Assembly (NCBI GenBank): GCA_910588745.1
Contig: CAJURK010000004.1
Coordinates: 1-64,000 of the forward strand
From: an uncultured Dorea sp.
GTDB lineage: Bacteria > Bacillota > Clostridia > Lachnospirales > Lachnospiraceae
Length of the DNA stretch: 64,000 nucleotides
Reading direction: 5' to 3'
The notes under the pieces are model-generated. The model was not told the origin of the DNA. It did not search any database and saw nothing but the letters and a program-made list of their open reading frames with translations. Position 1 is the first letter of the stretch; each line of letters begins with the position of its first letter. Of the stretch, positions 42,369-50,633 are shown piece after piece. The translations under genes were made by a program, and so were the position numbers.

Positions 42369-42782
42369 ATCATTCACCTATATAGGGACTGCAGGTTCTG
42401 CTCCGGTTAATCCGTCGTTCATAACCGGTGCTATTCCCTTATTTAAATTCCTGAAAAGAGTCCATAACAATCAACAGCTTTCTGCAATCCTGTTTCCTTT
42501 CTCTTTGATACAACTTACCCTATATTGCTTTGGAAGATAAACGATCAACCCCTTTCACAACAAGTCTATAGAGATACATGGTTTTCCTACCATCTCCTTT
42601 CCTGTCGGTATATTCGATAACCGAAAGCATCGCATAATTATTTTATCACACAGCGCATAAAATCAAAGCACATGTTTTTCTAAAATGAAAGATGTGCCTT
42701 ATTTTATGATCTCATTATTGCCATTAGGGAATCCGTCTTTTGGCTTGCCAACTAGGGGGAAGTGTTGTAGAATGATGCTATT
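42369..42782. other. Divergent intergenic region, 414 bases, AT-rich
   Basis: It contains the 7-bp inverted repeat CCGGTTA / TAACCGG (42403-42428) and a 19-codon minus-strand frame (42520-42579, MYLYRLVVKGVDRLSSKAI) preceded by AAAGGAGATGG at a long distance. The promoter of the radical-SAM gene is at its right end. The tiny frame may be a remnant or a leader peptide; I cannot support more. Confidence 0.4.
42745..42773 (+). promoter_or_regulatory. Promoter of the radical-SAM gene, start site almost at the ATG
   Basis: TTGCCA (42745-42750), a 17-bp spacer and TAGAAT (42768-42773). The ATG at 42783 is ten bases past the -10, and no Shine-Dalgarno is present between them. An in-frame TAG at 42768 excludes an earlier start. 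Confidence 0.5.
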
Positions 42783-44537
42783 ATGAAGATATTACTTGTG
42801 GCGGTAAATGCGAAGTTCATACATTCTAATCCGGCTGTGTATAGTCTAAGGGCTTATGCGCAGTCTTTTCTTCATGTCCGGGGCGGGGAGCGGACGGGGG
42901 CTTTCTGCAAATGCGGAGAAGGGATGCGCGGGGAGAAACCGGAGATTTTGATTGGGGAGTATACGATTAACCAGCAGGTGGACGATATTCTGGGGGATAT
43001 TTACAGGAAAGCGCCGGATATGCTTTGCTTTTCCTGTTATATTTGGAATATTTCCTACATAGAGAGGATTGTGAGGGAGATCCATAAGGTGCTGCCGGAG
43101 ACAGAGATCTGGCTTGGGGGACCGGAGGTTTCTTATGATGCAAAAGAGACGCTTTTGCGGCTGCCGGAAGTTTCCGGGGTTATGAAGGGAGAAGGGGAAG
43201 AGACGTTTGCCCATTTGGCTTCGGGCGAACCGCCGGAAGGGCTGGCGGGGATTACTTATCGAAACAGAGAGGGGAAGATTTGTGAAAATCCCTGGCGGGA
43301 TGTCATGGATTTGAATAAAGTGCCGTTTATTTACCAGGATATGACAGACTTTGAACATAAAATCGTATATTATGAGAGCAGCAGGGGCTGCCCGTTCCAA
43401 TGCAGTTACTGTTTGTCTTCGCTGGATAAGAAGCTCAGGTTCCGGGATTTGGAGCTTGTGTTCAGAGAACTCCAGTTTTTTATTAACCGGCGGGTGCCTC
43501 AGGTAAAGTTTGTAGACCGAACCTTTAATTGTAATCACGAACACGCGAAAGCAATCTGGCGGTATATTTCCCGGCATGACAGGGGAATTACCAATTTTCA
43601 TTTTGAAATTGCGGCGGATCTGCTGGACGAGGAAGAGCTGCGGCTGATCAGCCGAATGCGCCCGGGGTTGATTCAGCTTGAGATCGGGGTGCAGTCAACA
43701 AACCCGGAAACGGTAGGGGAAATACGCAGGAAGATGCAATTTGCCCGGGTGGCGGAACATGTCAAAAGAATTCGGAGGACGGGCAACGTGCATCAGCATC
43801 TGGATTTGATTGCGGGTCTGCCTTTTGAGAATTTCGACAGCTTTCGGAAGAGCTTCCGGGACGTGTACGCATTAAAACCCCAGCAGCTTCAGCTTGGATT
43901 TTTGAAGGTGCTAAAGGGTTCTTTTATGAGTGAGAATCAGGAAAGTTACGGATTGGTCTGCCAGAGCGGGCCGCCTTATGAGGTTCTGCGCACCAGATGG
44001 CTGTCTTATGACGAAGTGCTTCGCCTAAAAGGCGTGGAAGAAATGGTGGAAGTCTATTATAACAGCGGACAGTTTACGAACACGCTGCCTGTTCTGGAAG
44101 AGGGCTTTGGGGATGCGTTTGCCCTGTACGAGCGGTTATCGGAATACTACGAGGATCGAAAGCTCAACCGGATTCATCACGCCAGGGCGGCAAGATATGA
44201 AATATTGCTGACTTTTGGGAAGGAAGCATTTCCGGAACAGGAAGAACGGCTTAGGGAGCTTTTGACCTATGACTATTATCTTCGGGAAAATGCAAAAAGC
44301 CGTCCTGCATTTGCAGGGGAATACCGGATGGAAAAAACAGTTTTACGCAGGTTCTATGAGAAAGAGGCCGAAGAACATCGATACTTGCCGGAGTATGAGC
44401 AGTATGACAGAAATCAGATGAGGAAGATGACTCATCTGGAACACTTTGCGGAGCTGGGGGAAATGGTTCTTTTTGATTATAACAGAAGGGATCCGTTGAC
44501 AAGAGAGGCCCGGACGGTTATTATTGCAAAAAAATAG
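42783..44537 (+). CDS. B12-binding-type radical SAM enzyme with DUF4080 C-terminus
   Basis: This 584-aa protein has three parts. Residues about 1-150 resemble a cobalamin-binding Rossmann domain (MKILLVAVNAKFIHSNPAVYSLRAYA, EIWLGGPEVSYDA, MKGEGEETFAHL). The radical SAM core has the cluster motif CPFQCSYC (Cys203, 207, 210), then QLEIGVQSTNPETVGEIRRKM and HQHLDLIAGLPFENFDSFRKSF. The C-terminal roughly 200 residues fit DUF4080. No DxHxxG motif is evident, so B12 binding is uncertain. The reaction is unknown; relatives are widespread in Clostridia and often annotated only by these domains. It stands alone in front of a small membrane peptide gene. Confidence 0.87.
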   Translation: MKILLVAVNAKFIHSNPAVYSLRAYAQSFLHVRGGERTGAFCKCGEGMRGEKPEILIGEYTINQQVDDILGDIYRKAPDMLCFSCYIWNISYIERIVREIHKVLPETEIWLGGPEVSYDAKETLLRLPEVSGVMKGEGEETFAHLASGEPPEGLAGITYRNREGKICENPWRDVMDLNKVPFIYQDMTDFEHKIVYYESSRGCPFQCSYCLSSLDKKLRFRDLELVFRELQFFINRRVPQVKFVDRTFNCNHEHAKAIWRYISRHDRGITNFHFEIAADLLDEEELRLISRMRPGLIQLEIGVQSTNPETVGEIRRKMQFARVAEHVKRIRRTGNVHQHLDLIAGLPFENFDSFRKSFRDVYALKPQQLQLGFLKVLKGSFMSENQESYGLVCQSGPPYEVLRTRWLSYDEVLRLKGVEEMVEVYYNSGQFTNTLPVLEEGFGDAFALYERLSEYYEDRKLNRIHHARAARYEILLTFGKEAFPEQEERLRELLTYDYYLRENAKSRPAFAGEYRMEKTVLRRFYEKEAEEHRYLPEYEQYDRNQMRKMTHLEHFAELGEMVLFDYNRRDPLTREARTVIIAKK

Positions 44538-44593
44538 TAAAACAGTTATGATAAAATCGTATGATATTCATAAAATGGAAAGAGGGTTAGAAT

Positions 44594-44698
44594 ATGGATT
44601 TTCACAATAAAAAGATCAGGAGAATTATGGCAATCGTGATTCTCGTTATTGTGGCAGCAATGGTTGCAACGGCAGTGCTTCCGGCGATGACGATGTAG
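44594..44698 (+). CDS. 34-aa single-span membrane peptide
   Basis: A short open frame from ATG 44594 has AAAGAGGG nine bases upstream. The product is MDFHNKKIRRIMAIVILVIV and a further hydrophobic stretch ending LPAMTM: a basic end followed by one membrane span. It resembles in style the tiny DUF4044-type membrane proteins. It ends 24 bases before the VanW gene, whose own AAGAGGTGAGG follows the stop. Co-transcription with VanW is likely. Function unknown. Confidence 0.6.
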   Translation: MDFHNKKIRRIMAIVILVIVAAMVATAVLPAMTM

Positions 44699-44722
44699 AG
44701 ATTTGGAGTAAGAGGTGAGGGA

Positions 44723-46321
44723 ATGGCGTCAATCAAAAAACATAGGAACGGCCGCAAGAAGGCAAATAAAAGCCGTAAAAAGAAGCTTAAGATGATTGCC
44801 CTGGCGACGGTAGCCGGGCTGGCTCTCATATTTGGAGGAGTCTATCTTGCGCTTAGAGGTTATGTAGGGAAGGTCGCGGAAGATGTAATCTGCAACAATG
44901 TATTTATCGGGACGATAGATGTATCCGGTATGACGAAAAAGGAAGCGGCGGAGGCGCTTCGGACGCAGCTTGGAACGGACGAAGGGCTGGCGGTGACGCT
45001 GAAACTCCGGGAACATAATATAGAAGCGTCTTTGAAGGAATTTGGCTATGACAGCCCGGATATTGATAAATTGGCAAAAAAGGCTGTTGACTATGGGAAA
45101 AAGGGCAGTATGTGGAAACGTTTCCGACAGATGAAAAAGCTGGAGGACGAAGCTTATGTGTTAAAGGAGAAGTATACAGTCAGCGAGAAGGCGGTTGTGG
45201 GACTTCTTGAAGAAAAGGCGGCGCCTCTTCTTCAGGGGCCGGAGAACGCGTATATTACCAGAACGGAAGACGGCCAGCTGAATATTGTGGATGAAAAAGA
45301 AGGGGAGACGATCGATGAGAAAGGAATGTCAGAGCGCATTACAAAATATCTGAACGAGAAATGGAAGCGTGAGCCGTTCAGTCTGGAGCTTGCGGTTATC
45401 AGAGAAAAGCCGGAGATTATAAGGGCGGATTTGGAAGAAGTGACAGATGAACTGGGCTCTTTTTCTACTTATGCAGGCGGAGGACAGCGCTGGACCAATT
45501 TGAAAACCGGGGTTGGAAAACTGAACGGCGTTATATTAATGCCGGGAGAGGAACTTTCGGTTTATGACACGACGGCTCCATACGATGAAGAACATGGATA
45601 TGTGGAAGGCACAGCTTATGAGAACGGGCAGGTGGTTCCCTCCTATGGCGGCGGAATCTGCCAGGTGTCCTCAACCCTATATAACGCGGTGATTTACGCG
45701 GAGTTGGAGATTGTAGAGCGGTATCCCCATTCCATGGCGGTGGACTATGTGGAGCCTTCAAGGGATGCGGCGATTGCGGGCGGAGTTATGGATTTCCGCT
45801 TTAAGAATCCGTATTCGGCTCCAATTTACATTTTTGGGGAGATTGATTCGTCAAATCAGCTTCGGGTAGTAATATATGGGAAAGAAACAAGACCGGAAAA
45901 CCGAAGTATTGAATTTGAAAGCGAGACCTTAAGTACAGAAAATTATGGCGTTACATATAAAGCGGCGCCGGGGCTGGCCTTTGGCCAGATGCAGTATACC
46001 GGAAGTCCGCATACCGGCAGGGAAGCCCGTCTTTGGAAGGTGGTTTATGAGAATGGCGCCGAGGTTAGCAGGGATATTTTTAATACCAGCAGTTATGCCA
46101 AATCAGATCAGATTGTCGAGGTAGGAACCGCCGGAGGAAGCGCGGAGGCGATCAGCGCGTTGGAGGCGGCCATTGCAAGTCAGGATGGGAATGCGATTAA
46201 CAGTGCGATTCAGGCGGGATACGGCGGATACAGCGACGGCAATGAAGATGGCGGAGCTTCAGAAGATGGAGGCGGCACGGAATCACAGCAGGAAGATGCA
46301 GAAACGGGGATAGAACAATGA
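44723..46321 (+). CDS. VanW-family protein with peptidoglycan-binding-like domains
   Basis: This 532-aa protein has a strongly basic N-terminus (HRNGRKKANKSRKKKLK) and one membrane span (MIALATVAGLALIFGGVYLAL). There follow two PG_binding_4-like regions (about 60-225; NNVFIGTIDVSGMTKKEAAEALRT is the first). The VanW domain (about 235-400) carries SFSTYAGGGQRWTNLKTGVGKLNGVILMPGEELSVYDTTAPYDEEHGYVEGTAYENG and YGGGICQVSSTLYNA. A Ser/Ala/Gly/Asp-rich tail ends the protein. VanW proteins act at the cell envelope; their exact activity is unknown. Here there is no vancomycin resistance context. The stop overlaps the next start (ATGA). Confidence 0.9.
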   Translation: MASIKKHRNGRKKANKSRKKKLKMIALATVAGLALIFGGVYLALRGYVGKVAEDVICNNVFIGTIDVSGMTKKEAAEALRTQLGTDEGLAVTLKLREHNIEASLKEFGYDSPDIDKLAKKAVDYGKKGSMWKRFRQMKKLEDEAYVLKEKYTVSEKAVVGLLEEKAAPLLQGPENAYITRTEDGQLNIVDEKEGETIDEKGMSERITKYLNEKWKREPFSLELAVIREKPEIIRADLEEVTDELGSFSTYAGGGQRWTNLKTGVGKLNGVILMPGEELSVYDTTAPYDEEHGYVEGTAYENGQVVPSYGGGICQVSSTLYNAVIYAELEIVERYPHSMAVDYVEPSRDAAIAGGVMDFRFKNPYSAPIYIFGEIDSSNQLRVVIYGKETRPENRSIEFESETLSTENYGVTYKAAPGLAFGQMQYTGSPHTGREARLWKVVYENGAEVSRDIFNTSSYAKSDQIVEVGTAGGSAEAISALEAAIASQDGNAINSAIQAGYGGYSDGNEDGGASEDGGGTESQQEDAETGIEQ

Positions 46322-47268
46322 TTCAGTGGAAGATAGACGGAGCAGATCGCGGGGACGTCCAGGGAGAAAGGTATGCGTTTTTCTGTACTGGAACTTATTA
46401 TGGAAGCATGAGGGATACCGGCGCTTACGCGTTGTTTGTTCAGGCAAATGAACTTGCCGGCAGAGGGGTGCGGGACGCTTCCGTGGAGATACTGATTTCG
46501 ATTCCCCCGGATATGGATAAAGCCAGGATCAATTCTGTCAGAAACCATATAAAAAAGGCGGTGAAAAGACTTTCGGAGGAAGGGTTTTCTGTGAAAAAAC
46601 TGCAGATAAAAGGAGGCGTCCAGAGGGCGCTGCGGGCGCCGGCAGTCCGGATTACGGCAGCAGGGACGTCAGAGTTTCCCCGGGCTGTTTCTGCGTCGGA
46701 GATTGCGGGAGGCGGGGGAAACGCCTGCCGGTCCGAAAGGGAATGCCGGGATATCCTGTTGGTGGGTTGGATTGGTATAGAAGGGATGATCAGAATTATT
46801 GGAGAACGGGAACGTGAGCTTAGAGAGAGATTTACCCCGGCGTTTATCCGGCAGATGAAAAGCTATGACAGCGAGGTGCTGGGGCTTAGAAAGATAGCGG
46901 CGGCGCAAGAACTGGGAATCTCTGTGATTCGTCAGATTACAGAAGGCGGGATTTTGGCGGCGCTGTGGAGGCTTTCGGAGGAAACAGGGCTGGGAATGGA
47001 TTTGGATATGAAGAAGTTTGCTGTCAGGCAGGAAACTATAGAGGTGTGCGAATATTTCCGCCTGAATCCGTATCAGCTAACTTCCGGAGGGAGTTTTTTG
47101 ATGTTGGCGGAATATGGCGGGGCTGCGGCAGAAGCGCTCCGGGAGAAAGGGATCGCTGCGGAAGTGATAGGACGGTTTACGGATTGTAATGATAAGGTGA
47201 TCCGTAATGGGGAAGACGTTAGGTATGTTGACCGGGCGGGAGAGGATGAATTGATGAAGGTTTTGTAG
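46318..47268 (+). CDS. AIR-synthase-related protein with an atypical N-terminal half
   Basis: This 316-aa protein overlaps the VanW gene by four bases. Its C-terminal half (about 150-316) reads like the AIR synthase C-terminal domain of HypE/PurM relatives: DILLVGWIGIEGMIRIIGERE, then QITEGGILAALWRLSEETGLGMDLDMKKFAVRQETIEVCEYFRLNPYQLTSGGSFLMLAE and LREKGIAAEVIGRFTD. The N-terminal half (MIQWKIDGADRGDVQGERYAFFCTGTYYGS...VEILISIPPDMDKARINSVRNHIKKAVKRLSEEG) lacks the usual ATP-binding D-x-x-x-GG and the catalytic motifs of AIRS_N. It is short and looks like another fold. It may be a non-catalytic relative. A role with VanW is suggested only by overlap. Confidence 0.6.
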   Translation: MIQWKIDGADRGDVQGERYAFFCTGTYYGSMRDTGAYALFVQANELAGRGVRDASVEILISIPPDMDKARINSVRNHIKKAVKRLSEEGFSVKKLQIKGGVQRALRAPAVRITAAGTSEFPRAVSASEIAGGGGNACRSERECRDILLVGWIGIEGMIRIIGERERELRERFTPAFIRQMKSYDSEVLGLRKIAAAQELGISVIRQITEGGILAALWRLSEETGLGMDLDMKKFAVRQETIEVCEYFRLNPYQLTSGGSFLMLAEYGGAAAEALREKGIAAEVIGRFTDCNDKVIRNGEDVRYVDRAGEDELMKVL

Positions 47269-47276
47269 GGGAGTGA

Positions 47277-47506
47277 GGTTCAGATACCGCCGCGCGGGAA
47301 ACCGGCTGCACAGCGCCCGTTCTTACGCAATGCTGGGGCGACGCGCCGGTGAACTAACTGCTAACTGCGGCTAGGATGTACAGGTATGCCTGTACATCCA
47401 AGTCTTCGTAAGCAGTGGATTTCACCTCTGCTAGGAACGCCCCTTTTATGCGTTGTGTAAGAATGGGCGCTGTGCAGCCGGTTTCCCGCGCGGCGGCATC
47501 TGAACC
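47277..47506. repeat. Giant intergenic inverted repeat (57-bp arms, about 230 nt)
   Basis: Arms 47277-47333 and 47450-47506 pair over 57 positions with 53 Watson-Crick pairs, three G-T and one A-C. Inside, GGGGCG / CGCCCC (47335-47340, 47438-47443), GGTGAA / TTCACC (47348-47353, 47421-47426) and CTGCT / AGCAG (47358-47362, 47411-47415) continue the stem. The tip is a perfect 11-bp hairpin GGATGTACAGG-TATG-CCTGTACATCC (47374-47399). It fills most of a 424-base gap. No open frame is evident. It may be a palindromic mobile unit (MITE-like) or a large RNA hairpin. Confidence 0.8.
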
Positions 47507-47692
47507 GCGGAGGGTGTTGGGGTTGTTGTTTGGGAAATTGGAGGCAGGAGAGTGTTTGTGGAGTGTTTGTGATGGAATCAGGGGGTGTGGAGAGCTTTTG
47601 TATGGTGGAGCTGAGTTGCGGCGCGCGAGGGTAATCGGTACCTGTAGGGGTATGTGAATTATATATGAATAGGTAGAAGGAGAGGATGAGTT

Positions 47693-48184
47693 ATGGAAGT
47701 TACGAGACGGCAGATTTTAAATTATATGGAAAGAAACTGCAAGGTTGACGCGGCGGAGCTGGCGGTTTTGCTGGGGACGGACGAGGCTACGGTAAAGGAT
47801 GAGATCGCGGCGATGGAGAGGGAGAAGATTATCTGCGGATATCATACGATGATTGACTGGGACAAGGCCGGGGTAGATCAGGTGAACGCGCTGATTGAGG
47901 TGCGTGTGACGCCTCAAAGGGGCAGGGGATTTGAGAAGATTGCGGAGAGGATTTATAATTACCCGGAGGTTTCTTCTATTTCGTTGATTTCGGGAGCGTA
48001 TGATTTTTTGGTGACGATAGAGGGGAAATCGTTGATGGAGGTTTCCCGCTTCGTTTCAGAGAAGCTGTCGCCGATTGATGAGGTTGTGGGTACCGCTACG
48101 CATTTTATTTTGAAGAAATACAAAGATCACGGGACGATTTTGGCGCAGAAGGATAAAGAAGAAAGGATGCTGGTGACATTGTAA
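47693..48184 (+). CDS. Lrp/AsnC-family transcriptional regulator
   Basis: This 163-aa regulator has the N-terminal winged helix-turn-helix (VTRRQILNYMERNCKVDAAELAVLLGTDEATVKDEIAAMEREKIICGYHTMIDWDK). It is followed by the ligand-binding RAM/AsnC domain (about 70-150; VNALIEVRVTPQRGRGFEKIAERIYNYPEVSSISLISGAYDFLVTIEGKSLMEVSRFV). ATG 47693 follows GAAGGAGAGGATGAGTT. Its stop overlaps the aminotransferase start (TAATG), which argues that it controls that gene, presumably sensing an amino acid. Confidence 0.9.
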   Translation: MEVTRRQILNYMERNCKVDAAELAVLLGTDEATVKDEIAAMEREKIICGYHTMIDWDKAGVDQVNALIEVRVTPQRGRGFEKIAERIYNYPEVSSISLISGAYDFLVTIEGKSLMEVSRFVSEKLSPIDEVVGTATHFILKKYKDHGTILAQKDKEERMLVTL

Positions 48185-49353
48185 TGAGAAATCCATTATC
48201 GAAACAGATTACAGAAATACAGCCTTCGGGAATCCGTAAATTTTTTGATATTGTAAGCGAGATGAAGGACGCTATATCCCTGGGAGTCGGGGAACCGGAT
48301 TTTGATACGCCCTGGAGAGTTCGGGAGGAAGGAATTTATTCCCTGGAGAGAGGGAGGACTTTTTATACATCGAATGCCGGCCTGCAGGAATTAAAGGACG
48401 AGATCAGTAAATATCTGGAACGAAAGATTGAAGTAAGTTATGACCCGAAGGATGAGGTGGTGGTTACTGTTGGAGGAAGCGAGGCGATTGACCTTGGATT
48501 CCGGGCCATGTTGGATCCGGGGGACGAGGTGCTGATTCCTCAGCCTTCTTACGTGTCGTATCTTCCCTGCGCGGCTTTGGCCGGAGGGACGCCGGTGGTG
48601 ATTCCGCTGAAAAATGAGAATGAATTCAAGCTTACCAGGGAGGAGCTGGAGGCGGCGATTACTCCAAGGACGAAGATTCTGGTGCTGCCATTTCCGAATA
48701 ATCCTACAGGAGCGATTATGACGAAAGAGGAATTGGAGCCGATTGCCGAGGCTGTGATCCGGCATGACTTGTATGTGATGTCGGACGAAATTTATTCGGA
48801 GCTTACCTATCAAGGGGAACACGCGTCTATTGCATCCCTGCCGGGAATGCGGGAACGAACCCTGGTAATCAATGGGTTTTCAAAAGGGTTTGCTATGACC
48901 GGCTGGAGGCTGGGATATGTGTGCGGGCCGAAGCTTATTGTGGAGCAGATGTTAAAGATCCACCAGTATGCAATTATGTGCGCGCCTACCAACAGCCAGT
49001 ATGCGGCGGTGGAGGCTCTTCGTAGCTGCGGCGGAGAAGTTGAGAAAATGCGGGAGGCATATAATCAGAGGAGACGGTATCTGGTCAGTGAATTTGCCCG
49101 TATGGGACTGGAATGTTTTGAACCTTACGGCGCATTTTATATTTTCCCCAGTATACAGGAATTCGGCATGACCTCGGAGGAATTTGCTGAGAGATTTCTG
49201 GAGGAGGAGAAGGTTGCGGTGGTGCCGGGAACTGCGTTCGGAGCATGCGGCGAAGGGTTTTTGCGGATATCTTACGCATATTCCTTGGAGGATCTGAAAG
49301 TGGCGCTGGAAAGGTTTGAAAGGTTTGTGGGAAAACTGCGGAAAGCAAGGTAA
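48184..49353 (+). CDS. Pyridoxal-phosphate aminotransferase, class I/II
   Basis: The 389-aa enzyme transfers amino groups between an amino acid and a 2-oxo acid. Fold-type I signatures: ISLGVGEPDFDTPW at the N-terminus, SNAGLQELKDEISKY, VGGSEAIDL, PNNPTGAIM (about 171-179), YVMSDEIYSELTY and the PLP lysine Lys234 in INGFSKGFAMTGWRLGY. The C-terminal PYGAFYIFPS and LRISYAYSLEDLKVAL complete it. It is closest in style to the aromatic/aspartate family of Firmicutes, but substrate range cannot be read. It is translationally coupled to the Lrp-type regulator. Confidence 0.93.
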   Translation: MRNPLSKQITEIQPSGIRKFFDIVSEMKDAISLGVGEPDFDTPWRVREEGIYSLERGRTFYTSNAGLQELKDEISKYLERKIEVSYDPKDEVVVTVGGSEAIDLGFRAMLDPGDEVLIPQPSYVSYLPCAALAGGTPVVIPLKNENEFKLTREELEAAITPRTKILVLPFPNNPTGAIMTKEELEPIAEAVIRHDLYVMSDEIYSELTYQGEHASIASLPGMRERTLVINGFSKGFAMTGWRLGYVCGPKLIVEQMLKIHQYAIMCAPTNSQYAAVEALRSCGGEVEKMREAYNQRRRYLVSEFARMGLECFEPYGAFYIFPSIQEFGMTSEEFAERFLEEEKVAVVPGTAFGACGEGFLRISYAYSLEDLKVALERFERFVGKLRKAR

Positions 49354-49416
49354 CAGAAATGAAGCGGAAGAGTCCATACTTTCCGGTTAGAAGAATTTCG
49401 GAAATGAGTTGTTTAT

Positions 49417-49450
49417 GTTCTCCCGGAGCGCATGCTTCGGGAGACGTTTT
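49417..49450 (+). terminator. Terminator of the Lrp-aminotransferase pair
   Basis: The stem TCTCCCGGAGC-GCAT-GCTTCGGGAGA with G-T pairs (about 49419-49444) is followed by CGTTTTG. It lies 65 bases after the aminotransferase stop. Confidence 0.8.
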
Positions 49451-49632
49451 GTGTGATAGATACGAAAGACTGAGGGGGCGGGTAAAATAGAAGTATAAAA
49501 AATGAAATGTTTAGAAGCGTATTGAAAAAATGCGGGATGTGTGATAAGGTGTACATAAATTCTATTTTGTTCCTAGATTTTCTGTGAACAGTACTGCTGC
49601 GGCAGGAGCCACAGAACAAAGGGGGGAAGCGT

Positions 49633-50343
49633 ATGAAAAAAGAAGAAAAGTACGGAGCAAGATCGGGGGAAGCGTGCGCGGATAGGGATGAACCCTGTAG
49701 GTACGTGCTGAAAAGGGATTCGGAGCAGTCTGCGGTGAAGGAAGCGACGGCGGCTTATGGAATCCAGAAAAAACAAGGCGAGTACACCCTGGAAGATTAC
49801 TATGCGCTGCCGGATGATATAAGGGTGGAGCTGATTGACGGCGTCATCTATGATATGTCGTCGCCGAGGACGGTACATCAGGATATTGCGTTTATGATCC
49901 ATATGGCATTTTATGATTATGTGAAGAAGAATAAGAAGCCCTGCAGAGTATTTGAGGCTCCGGTGGACGTCCAGCTTTTTTGTGATAATAAAACCATGGT
50001 TCAGCCGGATGTGCTGGTAGTCTGCGACCGGGACAAGATAAAAGGATTTGGAATCTTCGGCGCGCCGGATTTTATCCTTGAGATACTTTCGAAATCTACC
50101 AGAAAGAAAGATATGGGTATTAAGCTTGAAAAATATATGGAGGCGGGGGTGCGGGAATACTGGATTATCGACCCCTGTAAGGAAGCGCTGATTACCTATT
50201 ATTTTGAGGATGAGAATTTTTTGCCCTGCGTATATCCGCTGACAGGAAGCGTGCCGGTAGCGATTACAGGAGGGGAGCTTCAGATTGATTTAGAGACTGT
50301 GGCAGAATCCAACCGGGAATTAGGGTTACTGGGAGCGGAGTGA
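49633..50343 (+). CDS. Uma2-family (DUF820) restriction-endonuclease-like protein
   Basis: This 236-aa protein has about 48 poorly structured N-terminal residues, then the Uma2 fold. Visible are GEYTLEDYYALPDDIRVELIDGVIYDMSSP, the nuclease-like core MVQPDVLVVCDRDKI (Pro125-Asp126), DFILEILSKSTRKKDMGIKLEKYMEAGVREYWIIDP (Glu150 and the following LS.S..KD) and the closing strand region. The PD-(D/E)xK layout suggests a metal-dependent nuclease. Cellular role of Uma2 proteins is unclear; they are often in many copies in cyanobacteria and firmicutes. ATG 49633 follows AAGGGGGGAAGCGT. Nothing in the neighbours points to a restriction or defence system. Confidence 0.85.
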   Translation: MKKEEKYGARSGEACADRDEPCRYVLKRDSEQSAVKEATAAYGIQKKQGEYTLEDYYALPDDIRVELIDGVIYDMSSPRTVHQDIAFMIHMAFYDYVKKNKKPCRVFEAPVDVQLFCDNKTMVQPDVLVVCDRDKIKGFGIFGAPDFILEILSKSTRKKDMGIKLEKYMEAGVREYWIIDPCKEALITYYFEDENFLPCVYPLTGSVPVAITGGELQIDLETVAESNRELGLLGAE

Positions 50344-50393
50344 ACGGCGGCCATGCGGCGCAAACGTGTCAAAGATTTTTTGTTTTGCAGCAA

Positions 50394-50557
50394 TAGTGTG
50401 CTGACTGCATTATATTCAGGCAAACCTTCTTGCCTATCCGTCCATCTGCCGCGTTGGATTTTCTATCCGTAGCCACCGCTACGCCGTCGAAAATCCGCCT
50501 TGCAGATGAGCGAATATTCTGCGGAGTTTCGCCAGATATAATGCGGTCAGCACACTA
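50394..50557. repeat. Second intergenic inverted repeat (about 164 nt)
   Basis: The outer arms are TAGTGTGCTGAC-T-GCATTATAT-TCA-GGC (50394-50421) and GCC-AG-ATATAATGC-G-GTCAGCACACTA (50530-50557). Inside, CATCTGC (50442-50448) pairs with GCAGATG (50502-50508), and GGATTTTC pairs with GAAAATCC around 50457-50494. It fills most of the 290-base gap before trmL. No open frame. Arm sequence is unlike that of the element at 47277-47506, although size and setting are similar. Confidence 0.7.
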
Positions 50558-50633
50558 GTAAAGCGGGAGGGTTAAAATCCGACTGTCGGTTGGGGAGAGA
50601 ACTTGCATTTATACATTTGGGAGGAGATAGCGT

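Noticed and set aside
49633..50343. Restriction or defence island around the Uma2 protein
   Set aside because: Neighbours are an aminotransferase and trmL; no methylase, toxin or other defence gene is present.
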